DNA of 5,184 bases, taken from the NCBI GenBank assembly GCA_030917225.1, contig JAUPVD010000171.1:1-5184 (forward strand), given 5' to 3'. How positions within the stretch are numbered: position 1 is the stretch's first letter; each line of letters opens with the position of its first letter. This document shows positions 1 through 5,184 of the stretch, in pieces. Source of the stretch: Pseudomonadota bacterium. Lineage in GTDB: Bacteria > Pseudomonadota > Gammaproteobacteria > Burkholderiales > Rhodocyclaceae. The position numbers and the translations under genes are program-made. The notes beneath the pieces were generated by a model that was not told the origin of the DNA, made no database searches, and saw nothing but the letters and a program-made list of their open reading frames with translations.

Positions 1-780
1 CCGGGCGAGGCCTACCTGCTCGAACGGATGGGTCTGGAAAATTCTGCGGCCGACCCGACAGCTTTGCGCAGCGCGCTGATGCACCTGCTGCGCGACCTCG
101 GCCAGCGTTTCCTCAACGTTTGGCGTGACATGCATGCTGCCTGCGTCGTCAAGGGCGAATACCGCTACCACCCGGCCGATATCGGCAAGCGGGCACTGGC
201 CAACCTGAGCCTGCGCTACCTGTGCGCGGCCGGCAGCAACACCGGCCGGCAAGCTGCCATGGCGCAGTTCGATGCCGCCAACAACATGAGCGAATGCCTC
301 GGTGCGCTGAGCGCGCTGGTGCACAGTCCGGCCCCTGAGCGCGAGGAAGCCCTCGCCGCCTTCGAGCGCCGCTACGCCGACGATGCGCTGGTGCTCGACA
401 AATGGTTTGCGCTGCAGGCCGGCGCCTGGCGCTGGAATGCCGACACCGAACCGACGCTGGCCCGTGTGCGCCGGCTGATGGCCCACCCGGCCTTTACGGC
501 GAGCAACCCGAACAAGGTCTACGCCCTGCTCGGCACCTACTTCCGTGCCAACCCCGGCGAGTTCCACACGCCGGAAGGGCACGCCTTCTGGGCCGAACAG
601 ATCGTGGCGCTGAATGCGATCAATCCGCAGGTAGCGGCGCGCATGGCGCGGGCGCTGGAGCGCTGGAGCGCCTTCACGCCGGCGCTGCAGACGTCGATGC
701 AGAAGGCACTGGAAGCGGTAGCGAAGACACCCGACCTGTCACCGGACGTTGCCGAGATTGTCAGCAAGGCGCTAGGCTAA
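1..780 (+). CDS. pepN: Aminopeptidase N (M1 family), C-terminal part, 5'-truncated by window
   Basis: This is the last 259 codons of an M1 zinc aminopeptidase of the PepN type, a cytosolic enzyme that removes N-terminal residues from peptides during peptide turnover. The frame is open from base 1, so the first ATG at 28 is an internal Met and not the start. Only the all-helical C-terminal domain is present; the GAMEN and HEXXH zinc-site motifs must lie upstream, so catalytic integrity cannot be judged here. Stretches that match my memory of E. coli PepN include NNMS followed by an ALxALV helix, DKWFALQA, SNPNKVYALLGTYFRANP, and the NPQVAARMARALERW helix near the end. The gene ends with TAA and nothing in the visible part looks broken. 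It converges with the K+ channel gene, with 12 bp between the stops. The family call is secure; the exact subfamily is less so. Confidence 0.93.
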   Translation, partial: PGEAYLLERMGLENSAADPTALRSALMHLLRDLGQRFLNVWRDMHAACVVKGEYRYHPADIGKRALANLSLRYLCAAGSNTGRQAAMAQFDAANNMSECLGALSALVHSPAPEREEALAAFERRYADDALVLDKWFALQAGAWRWNADTEPTLARVRRLMAHPAFTASNPNKVYALLGTYFRANPGEFHTPEGHAFWAEQIVALNAINPQVAARMARALERWSAFTPALQTSMQKALEAVAKTPDLSPDVAEIVSKALG

Positions 781-804
781 AACTCGTCAGAACTAATCGA
801 GCTT
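780..804. terminator. Weak stem-loop between convergent genes, possible terminator
   Basis: CTCG (783-786) and CGAG (798-801) form a stem around an 11-nt loop. On the minus strand it extends through A-T, A-T and G-U pairs to about 7 bp, followed by only one unpaired T. On the plus strand the stem has a mismatch and is followed by a pyrimidine-rich CTTTCC. It is the only hairpin I see in the tiny convergent gap, and it overlaps the last codons of the channel gene. The stem is short and the U-tract poor, so this is a tentative call. Confidence 0.25.
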
Positions 805-2496
805 CTTTCCATATTCCTGCCAGATCCAGCCCCCCGGTCGCTCGCGGCCGGTGAGCAGATAGGCGAGGATATTGGCATTGCTCAGCAGTGTGCGCTGGCT
901 GTCGCGCGCCCTTCCCCTGCCGGCGAAGAGCAGTTCGTCGCCACAGTGCAGCGGCATATTGCCAGCCGGAAACAGGCTCAGGCTCACTCTATCGCTGCCG
1001 ACCAGCATCAAGGGCAATGCGTCCAGGCATTCATTGTTCAGTTCGAAACCGCGCGTCGTGATCGACAGTTCCGCCCCGCCGTCTTTCAGATGGGCGGTCA
1101 ACGCCGGCGCTTCCTGATCGTCTATGCGGACGCTCCACACCTGCGGCATCTCGTCGCCAAACTGTGCTTCCATACGGGCGCAACAGGCGGCCGCCCAGTC
1201 ATCGTCACGCCCACGCACTCCGTCAAGAAACCGGGCCAGCAGCGGCGTGATGATCATGGCCATCGACTCGTGCGCGATGATCCGGCTCGGCACCATCGTA
1301 AACTGGGCGCCATAGGCCTCGAACAGCGAGGCATTGGTTATCCGGTTCTGGCGCAGGACCACGAACAGGTCCGGATTCATTGCCTTTGCCGTCACGGCGA
1401 TCGAGAGATTGTTCACATCGTTGTCGGTCCCGGCCACCAGCCCGACCGCCTCGGCAACACCTGCTTCGCAAAGAGTTTCGGCACGTACCCCGAGGCCAAT
1501 CACGTTCCGCAGCGGCGGCGCGATCGCGTCCATCGCTTCCGGGGTAATGACCGTCACCTGCAGATCGTGCTCGGCCAACTCACGGACGACCGGCCGCGAA
1601 AAACGGCCATGGCCGCAGACCACCCACGCCCCGGAAGGCGGCCGGTGCATCGGCGGCATCTGCCGCCCCGGAAGCCCGGTCACCCACTCGAGCAGCCGGA
1701 TCGTGTGCGGCGCTTCGAGGGCCAACCCGAGATAGTCGGCAAAGCGCTCGAAGGGATTGATGATGTGGTGCGTGCCGAACGAGGCCATGTTGGCCGCAGT
1801 CATCGGATTCTCGGCACGGGCCAGCACCGTCAGGCCGGGATTGAGCAGGCGCGTGGAAATGGCGATAGCCAGATTGACGTTGTCGTCGTTGGTCAGCGCC
1901 AGCACGCCCAGGCACTTTGGATGGAGAAGGCCGGCCATCTGCAGCACCTTCGGCGCCTGCGCATCGGCAGCCAGTGCCGGCACGTCGGTCTTGAAATCCT
2001 CCAGGTCCAGCTCCTGGACGCGCTCCTCGCGCGCCTCGACAACGACAAAGCGGATATTCAGCTCGTCGAGCGTCCGGCAGACCAGCGCCCCGGTCTCACC
2101 GCAGCCGCAGACGAGATAGAACGGCTCGTGCAGGTGGCGCACCCGGCGGGCGAAGCGGCCGACTACCAGCACGCTCTGGAAAGCCTTGTCCTGAAAGAGG
2201 GCCAGCAGCGTGACGATCGAATACGACCAGCCGATCACCGTCAGGTAGATACACACCGTGACCCACAGCCGCTGCGCATCGGAGAAGGCATTGGGAATCT
2301 CGCCGAAGCCAATCGTCGTCGCCGTGTAGCTGATGAAGTAGAAGGCGTGGAAGAAGGACAACGGCGGCGCCGGCTGGCCATTGGCATCGACGCCCGGTAC
2401 CAGCGTCAGCCCAAGCACCGACACCGCATAGATGACGATCAGCACGATCAGCGGCGCACGCATGCGCCGCAGGACAATGAAGAAAATGCTGCTCAT
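793..2496 (-). CDS. Two-TM potassium channel protein with tandem RCK (TrkA-N) domains
   Basis: This 567-residue inner-membrane protein is probably a ligand-gated K+ channel. TM1 spans about residues 14-34, a pore helix about 45-60, the selectivity filter is TIGFGE (61-66), and TM2 is about 77-100. A first RCK/TrkA-N Rossmann domain (about 125-260) has GCGETG (131-136) and an acidic residue after strand 2 (E154), as in NAD-binding folds. A second RCK domain (about 289-425) has GHGRFS (295-300), with Ser for the third Gly and no acidic residue at the matching place. The remaining roughly 140 residues may be an RCK_C-like regulatory region. Two RCK domains per chain resemble the GsuK/BK-type layout, in which four subunits form a gating ring. 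The filter differs from canonical TVGYGD, but GFG filters are known in working K+ channels. The ATG at 2496 is preceded by TGAGGA, which includes the stop codon of the upstream gene. K+ selectivity and ligand are inferred. Confidence 0.88.
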   Translation of the reverse strand: MSSIFFIVLRRMRAPLIVLIVIYAVSVLGLTLVPGVDANGQPAPPLSFFHAFYFISYTATTIGFGEIPNAFSDAQRLWVTVCIYLTVIGWSYSIVTLLALFQDKAFQSVLVVGRFARRVRHLHEPFYLVCGCGETGALVCRTLDELNIRFVVVEAREERVQELDLEDFKTDVPALAADAQAPKVLQMAGLLHPKCLGVLALTNDDNVNLAIAISTRLLNPGLTVLARAENPMTAANMASFGTHHIINPFERFADYLGLALEAPHTIRLLEWVTGLPGRQMPPMHRPPSGAWVVCGHGRFSRPVVRELAEHDLQVTVITPEAMDAIAPPLRNVIGLGVRAETLCEAGVAEAVGLVAGTDNDVNNLSIAVTAKAMNPDLFVVLRQNRITNASLFEAYGAQFTMVPSRIIAHESMAMIITPLLARFLDGVRGRDDDWAAACCARMEAQFGDEMPQVWSVRIDDQEAPALTAHLKDGGAELSITTRGFELNNECLDALPLMLVGSDRVSLSLFPAGNMPLHCGDELLFAGRGRARDSQRTLLSNANILAYLLTGRERPGGWIWQEYGKKLD

Positions 2497-2506
2497 CCGG
2501 CGCGAT

Positions 2507-2512
2507 TCCTCA
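2507..2512 (-). promoter_or_regulatory. Shine-Dalgarno of the K+ channel gene, overlapping the upstream stop
   Basis: On the minus strand the sequence reads TGAGGA, where TGA (2512-2510) is the stop of the upstream membrane-protein gene and GAGGA is a good Shine-Dalgarno. It lies 10 nt before the channel ATG (2496-2494). This supports that start codon and suggests that translation of the two genes is coupled. Confidence 0.6.
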
Positions 2513-2893
2513 ACGACGCAGCATCACGGTTTCGATGATGAGGATGACAACCGAAACAATATTGGCAAACAGCGCGCCACCCGACAGCGACACGACGCTC
2601 GACGTTACATGTGCCGTCATGCCGACGCCGGTGACATGGACGGCAACCGCCCATGTTATTGCTGCGGCAATGAGCTGCAGATCGGCAACCAGGCTGGTCG
2701 CCAGGTGAATGGCGCCGATCTGGGTCCGGTCGCCGAATTTGAGAACAGTCGCGATGAGGCTGACGACGATGGCAGCAAACAGTTCGTAAACGTTGTGTAG
2801 CACCGGATCGGCAATGTCGCCGATGAAGAAGCCGAAGTTCAGCGTGGCAGCAAGCAGGATGAAGAACGCAAAAACAACTTTTTCCAGATTCAT
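2510..2893 (-). CDS. Small integral membrane protein, DUF6394-like
   Basis: The protein has 127 residues, starts MNLEKVVFAFF and ends ETVMLRR. It has about four hydrophobic segments: roughly residues 5-25, 35-53, 60-85 and 99-121. The third carries a buried acidic residue (D71, in LVADLQL), and a short polar loop KFGDRTQIG (52-60) precedes it. From memory it matches the DUF6394 family of small proteobacterial membrane proteins; no function is known to me. I chose the ATG at 2893 over an in-frame TTG at 2956 for two reasons. It has GGGGG six bases upstream, and the TTG lies upstream of a perfect TATAAT that probably drives the gene. It is followed after 13 bp by the K+ channel gene on the same strand, so an accessory or regulatory role for the channel is possible, but only by context. 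Gene: very likely; family name: fairly likely. Confidence 0.8.
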   Translation of the reverse strand: MNLEKVVFAFFILLAATLNFGFFIGDIADPVLHNVYELFAAIVVSLIATVLKFGDRTQIGAIHLATSLVADLQLIAAAITWAVAVHVTGVGMTAHVTSSVVSLSGGALFANIVSVVILIIETVMLRR

Positions 2894-2899
2894 GCGAAA

Positions 2900-2904
2900 C
2901 CCCC
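2900..2904 (-). promoter_or_regulatory. G-rich ribosome binding site deciding the start at 2893
   Basis: Five G residues on the minus strand lie 6 nt before the ATG. This is an imperfect but well-placed Shine-Dalgarno-like sequence, and it favours the 127-residue form over a longer form starting at the TTG at 2956. Confidence 0.4.
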
Positions 2905-2942
2905 ATTTTTGAAACGCCGCAATCCGTTCAATCCAGCGTTTG

Positions 2943-2971
2943 ATTATAGGCGCCAATCGCCTCCCGGCACG
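2943..2971 (-). promoter_or_regulatory. Candidate sigma-70 promoter for the membrane protein and K+ channel genes
   Basis: On the minus strand there is a perfect TATAAT (2948-2943). The -35 region at a 16-18 bp spacing (about 2965-2972, GTGCCG/CGTGCC) is poor, so the promoter may be weak or need an activator. Transcription would begin near 2936, giving a leader of roughly 40 nt before the ATG at 2893. Confidence 0.4.
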
Positions 2972-3002
2972 GGCCTGGCAAGCCCTCCGGCGATGCTACA
3001 GC

Positions 3003-3032
3003 TTGGCGAATCAGGCAACATCGTTATATGAT
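3003..3032 (+). promoter_or_regulatory. Candidate sigma-70 promoter for the TPR-barrel/FecR operon
   Basis: TTGGCG (3003-3008, 4 of 6 matches to TTGACA) is followed after 18 bp by TATGAT (3027-3032, 5 of 6 matches to TATAAT). Transcription would start near 3039, leaving a leader of about 34 nt before the ATG at 3073. The placement is good but has no independent support. Confidence 0.45.
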
Positions 3033-3072
3033 CGTACGCTCTGCCACCGCCACGCGATAACCTGCTGAGTTT

Positions 3073-4392
3073 ATGAGAAAAAAACTGATATTCATTCTCG
3101 TCGCAACCTTGCTTTCATGCCCAGCCGCATTCGCGCAAACGGATGATGCAACACTGATCAAGGCCGACGCCATGATCAAGGAAGGCAAGGCGGCGGATGC
3201 CTTTGCACTGCTAGAGCCGCTGGAAGCCAAGCTGGCAGGCAATGCCACCTACGATTATCTGCTGGCAACCGCCGCACTGCAGGCCGGCAACCCGAGCCGA
3301 GCCACCTTCATCTACGAGCGCATCCTGGCTCTTAACCCCGAGTTCATCGGCGTGCGCGCCGACATGGGCCGCGCCTACTACCAGATGGGTGACCTCGCAC
3401 GCGCCAAGCTCGAATTCGAGTCCATCCTGCAAATTTCGAGCATCCCGCCAGACCTGCGTTCTGCGGTAGAAACCTACCTTGCAGCGCTCAATCAGGTCGA
3501 GGGCGGCAAGACGCGCATCATCGTCGGCTACACCGAGGTGGGATTCGGTCGCGACACCAACGTTCTCGGCCAGGCGTCCAGCAAAATTATCAGCATTGCC
3601 AACGGCCAAAGCATCGCCTTGAGTGCCAGCGACCTCAAGCGCCCCGACAACTACCTCAGCTACGGCATGGGAGCCGAACTGATCGAAACCCTGGGCGAAG
3701 GCTTGGCCGCATACGTGGGCGCCGACCTGCGCGGCCGCGAACACAACAAGATCGACCCCGCCGACAACTTCAGCCTTGATGGTCGCGCCGGTCTCCAATA
3801 CGCAACCGGTAACCATCTCTGGCGCGGCGGCCTCACGCGCGGCCGTTACACGCTGGACAACACCAGCACCCGCGATTCGACCGGCGCCAACCTTGACTGG
3901 CGCTACCTGGTCGACAGCCAGAACCAGTTCACGCTCGGCGGAACCACCCAGGCCTTGCGTTATCTGCCGGGAGTCTCCAGAGGGGAAGACTACAACCTGT
4001 ACATGCTCAACGGCGCGTGGACGCACGTCTTCATGCCAACGACGATCGGCGTACTGACGCTGACTGGTGGCTCAGAGGATGCCAAGGCCGGGCGTTCGGA
4101 CGGTGACAAGACCTTCTGGGGCGTTCGCGCCACGCTTCAGCACTCTTTTTCTACCCAACTTGGGACTTTTTTCACAGCAGGCTTCCAACGGGGTGACTAT
4201 AGTAAGTACAACACCAGCTACGGCGTTGATCGTCAGGATGAGTTGAGTGATGCAGCGTTGGGGCTGGTGTGGTCGTTGCCGGATCGCTGGTCGGTGCGGC
4301 CCCTCCTTTCCTACACGAAGAATCGAAGCAATGCAGACATCTACACATACAGCCGCCGAGACGCCTCGGTGGTGCTGCGCAAGGACTTCTAG
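3073..4392 (+). CDS. Exported TPR protein with C-terminal outer-membrane beta-barrel, Slam/DUF560-like layout
   Basis: The protein has 439 residues. It begins with a Sec signal peptide (KK at 3-4, hydrophobic core 5-15, AFA|Q cleavage after residue 21). Residues about 24-125 are alpha-helical TPR-like repeats, seen in AGNPSRATFIYERILALNP and in GRAYYQMGDLARAKLEFESIL. From about 147 to the end it alternates polar and hydrophobic residues with many Gly, Tyr and Trp turns. It ends in VVLRKDF, and a terminal Phe is typical of the signal read by the BAM complex. GFGRDTNV (157-164) opens the barrel, much like the DxN motif at the start of Slam/DUF560-type barrels. The roughly 290-residue barrel after periplasmic TPRs fits Slam (surface lipoprotein assembly modifier) proteins, but could equally be another TPR-barrel exporter or porin. 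The Shine-Dalgarno is weak (GAG only 3 nt from the ATG), yet the signal peptide fixes the start. A FecR-domain gene follows after 7 bp, so they are probably co-transcribed. Barrel: likely; Slam membership: tentative. Confidence 0.78.
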   Translation: MRKKLIFILVATLLSCPAAFAQTDDATLIKADAMIKEGKAADAFALLEPLEAKLAGNATYDYLLATAALQAGNPSRATFIYERILALNPEFIGVRADMGRAYYQMGDLARAKLEFESILQISSIPPDLRSAVETYLAALNQVEGGKTRIIVGYTEVGFGRDTNVLGQASSKIISIANGQSIALSASDLKRPDNYLSYGMGAELIETLGEGLAAYVGADLRGREHNKIDPADNFSLDGRAGLQYATGNHLWRGGLTRGRYTLDNTSTRDSTGANLDWRYLVDSQNQFTLGGTTQALRYLPGVSRGEDYNLYMLNGAWTHVFMPTTIGVLTLTGGSEDAKAGRSDGDKTFWGVRATLQHSFSTQLGTFFTAGFQRGDYSKYNTSYGVDRQDELSDAALGLVWSLPDRWSVRPLLSYTKNRSNADIYTYSRRDASVVLRKDF

Positions 4393-4399
4393 CCCCGCC

Positions 4400-5184
4400 A
4401 TGGCGACTCCGCACCGGGCCAAGGAGCTCTTTTTCTCGGCATTGCTTCTTGCCTTTGCGCTATCGGCCGGCGCTGGCTCCTCACGCGCCTTGGCTGACGA
4501 ACTCGCCGGCCAGGTTCAGATCGTCGTCGGTGCAGCGCAGCTGATCGATGCTTCCGGCAAAGCACGGCCGGTCGAACGCGGCAGTCAGGTCCGGCAAGGC
4601 GACCGGGTGGTCACCGAAGAGGGAGCGCTGGTTCAGCTCAAGTTGACCGACGGCACCTTCGTTGCCGTACGCACCAACACCGACGTGGCAATCGAAAAAT
4701 ACCGTTACGACGACAAGTCCGCACAGAATTCCAGCCTGCTGCTGAAACTGGCACGGGGCGCACTGCGCTCGATCACCGGGCTGATCGGCGGCAACAATCC
4801 GGACGCCTACAAAGTGGTGACCCCGACGGCAACCATCGGCATCCGGGGCACCGACCATGAGCCTGTGTATATCCCGGACCCAAAGCCGGGCGAAACACCG
4901 ATCGGGACACCTGGCACTTACGACAAGGTCAATTCGGGCGCAACGGTGATCCTTACCCAAGGCGGCATGGTTGACGTCAAGCCGGGGCAGGTAGGTTTCG
5001 TACCCATAACGCCGGGGGTGACGCCCAAACTGCTGCCCGTGGTACCGGATTTCTTCAAGCGTCTGGACCCGAAAGGTGACTCCGCCGGTCGCGGTGGCAA
5101 AGAACTGGGTAACAACAGATTCCTCGCCCGCCCCGTGATGAAGCAGGGGCTGGACGGTGAACTCAAATCGGTGACGCCTGTTGA
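4400..5184 (+). CDS. Sec-exported FecR-domain protein, 3'-truncated by window
   Basis: The frame is open from the ATG at 4400 to the window edge (261 codons plus two bases) with no stop, so the gene continues to the right. Residues 1-32 form a long signal peptide (basic start, hydrophobic core about 10-25, ALA|D cleavage). A FecR-type domain follows. GDRVVTEEGALVQLKLTDGT (about 60-79) and a VRTNTDVAIEKYRYD stretch correspond to its beta-rich core, followed by GALRSITGLIGG and TPTATIGIRGTDHEP. A later VNSGATVILTQGGMVDVKPG stretch resembles a second strand pair ending in PGQVGFVP. Classical FecR has a cytoplasmic anti-sigma segment and one TM helix before this domain; here there is only a cleavable signal peptide, so sigma-factor control is unlikely. 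AGGA (4382-4385), inside the end of the previous gene, is 14 nt from the ATG, and the 7-bp gap suggests translational coupling. It probably resides in the periplasm or on the surface; its role is unknown. Confidence 0.85.
   Translation, partial: MATPHRAKELFFSALLLAFALSAGAGSSRALADELAGQVQIVVGAAQLIDASGKARPVERGSQVRQGDRVVTEEGALVQLKLTDGTFVAVRTNTDVAIEKYRYDDKSAQNSSLLLKLARGALRSITGLIGGNNPDAYKVVTPTATIGIRGTDHEPVYIPDPKPGETPIGTPGTYDKVNSGATVILTQGGMVDVKPGQVGFVPITPGVTPKLLPVVPDFFKRLDPKGDSAGRGGKELGNNRFLARPVMKQGLDGELKSVTPV

Larger units (their letters stand above)
2894..3072. other. Divergent intergenic region between the channel operon and the TPR-barrel operon
   Basis: This 179-bp stretch separates genes reading leftward and rightward and holds no convincing ORF. 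It contains a candidate minus-strand promoter near 2943-2971 and a candidate plus-strand promoter near 3003-3032. Between them, GGGC (2971-2974) and GCCC (2982-2985) could form a short stem flanked by CCGG repeats. I recognise no known operator in it. Confidence 0.7.

Noticed and set aside
946..2538. Long plus-strand open frame (530 codons) opposite the K+ channel gene
   Set aside because: Its translation is rich in Arg, His and Gln with no domain or membrane pattern, as expected for the antisense shadow of a GC-rich gene. The minus-strand reading has clear TM, filter and RCK motifs.
2894..2956. N-terminal extension of the DUF6394-like protein to a TTG at 2956
   Set aside because: The extension is basic and unlike the family start, and the TTG lies upstream of the best -10 box. 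The ATG at 2893 has a G-rich SD-like site.
2964..2990. GGGC/GCCC stem with flanking CCGG considered as a terminator or riboswitch
   Set aside because: The stem is only 4 bp plus flanks, has no T-tract, and is upstream of both likely transcription starts. It is kept only as a possible operator.
3112..3123. Possible lipobox (LLSC, Cys16) in the barrel protein's signal peptide
   Set aside because: Leu at -2 is a poor lipobox residue, and a good signal peptidase I site (AFA|Q) lies just after. A C-terminal outer-membrane barrel does not need lipidation.
3211..4026. Minus-strand open frame (271 codons) opposite the TPR-barrel gene
   Set aside because: It has no recognisable motif or signal peptide and lies fully antisense to a gene with a clear signal peptide, TPRs and barrel.
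4481..4960. Minus-strand open frame (159 codons) opposite the FecR-domain gene
   Set aside because: It is an antisense shadow; the plus-strand frame has a signal peptide and FecR motifs and stays open to the window edge.

Overview
The window is a GC-rich, densely packed bacterial chromosome segment. It most resembles a betaproteobacterium, perhaps Rhodocyclales. That placement rests on the recalled character of the proteins (PepN C-terminus, DUF6394-type membrane protein, TPR/outer-membrane barrel plus FecR-domain pair) and on G/C-ending codon use, not on a search. I see no mobile element, CRISPR array, tRNA or rRNA.

Layout: (1) 1-780 (+) is the 3' end of an M1 aminopeptidase N gene (pepN); its catalytic part lies before the window. 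(2) 793-2496 (-) encodes a two-TM potassium channel with two cytoplasmic RCK/TrkA-N domains in one chain. It converges on pepN with only 12 bp between the stop codons. (3) 2510-2893 (-) encodes a 127-residue membrane protein that looks like the DUF6394 family. It lies 13 bp upstream of the channel gene on the same strand, so the two are probably one transcript. (4) 2894-3072 is a divergent intergenic region with a candidate sigma-70-type promoter in each direction. (5) 3073-4392 (+) encodes an exported protein with N-terminal TPR-like helices and a C-terminal outer-membrane beta-barrel, Slam/DUF560-like in layout. (6) 4400 to the window end (+) is the 5' part of a gene for a Sec-exported FecR-domain protein, starting 7 bp after the barrel gene.

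Two functional units stand out. The minus-strand pair is probably a ligand-gated K+ channel with a small membrane partner of unknown role. The plus-strand pair is probably an envelope system: a TPR-barrel outer-membrane protein co-expressed with a secreted FecR-fold protein that lacks the anti-sigma architecture of classical FecR. The second unit is the better candidate for poorly described biology, because the barrel could be an exporter or anchor for the FecR-domain partner or for a product encoded beyond the right edge. That role is inference.
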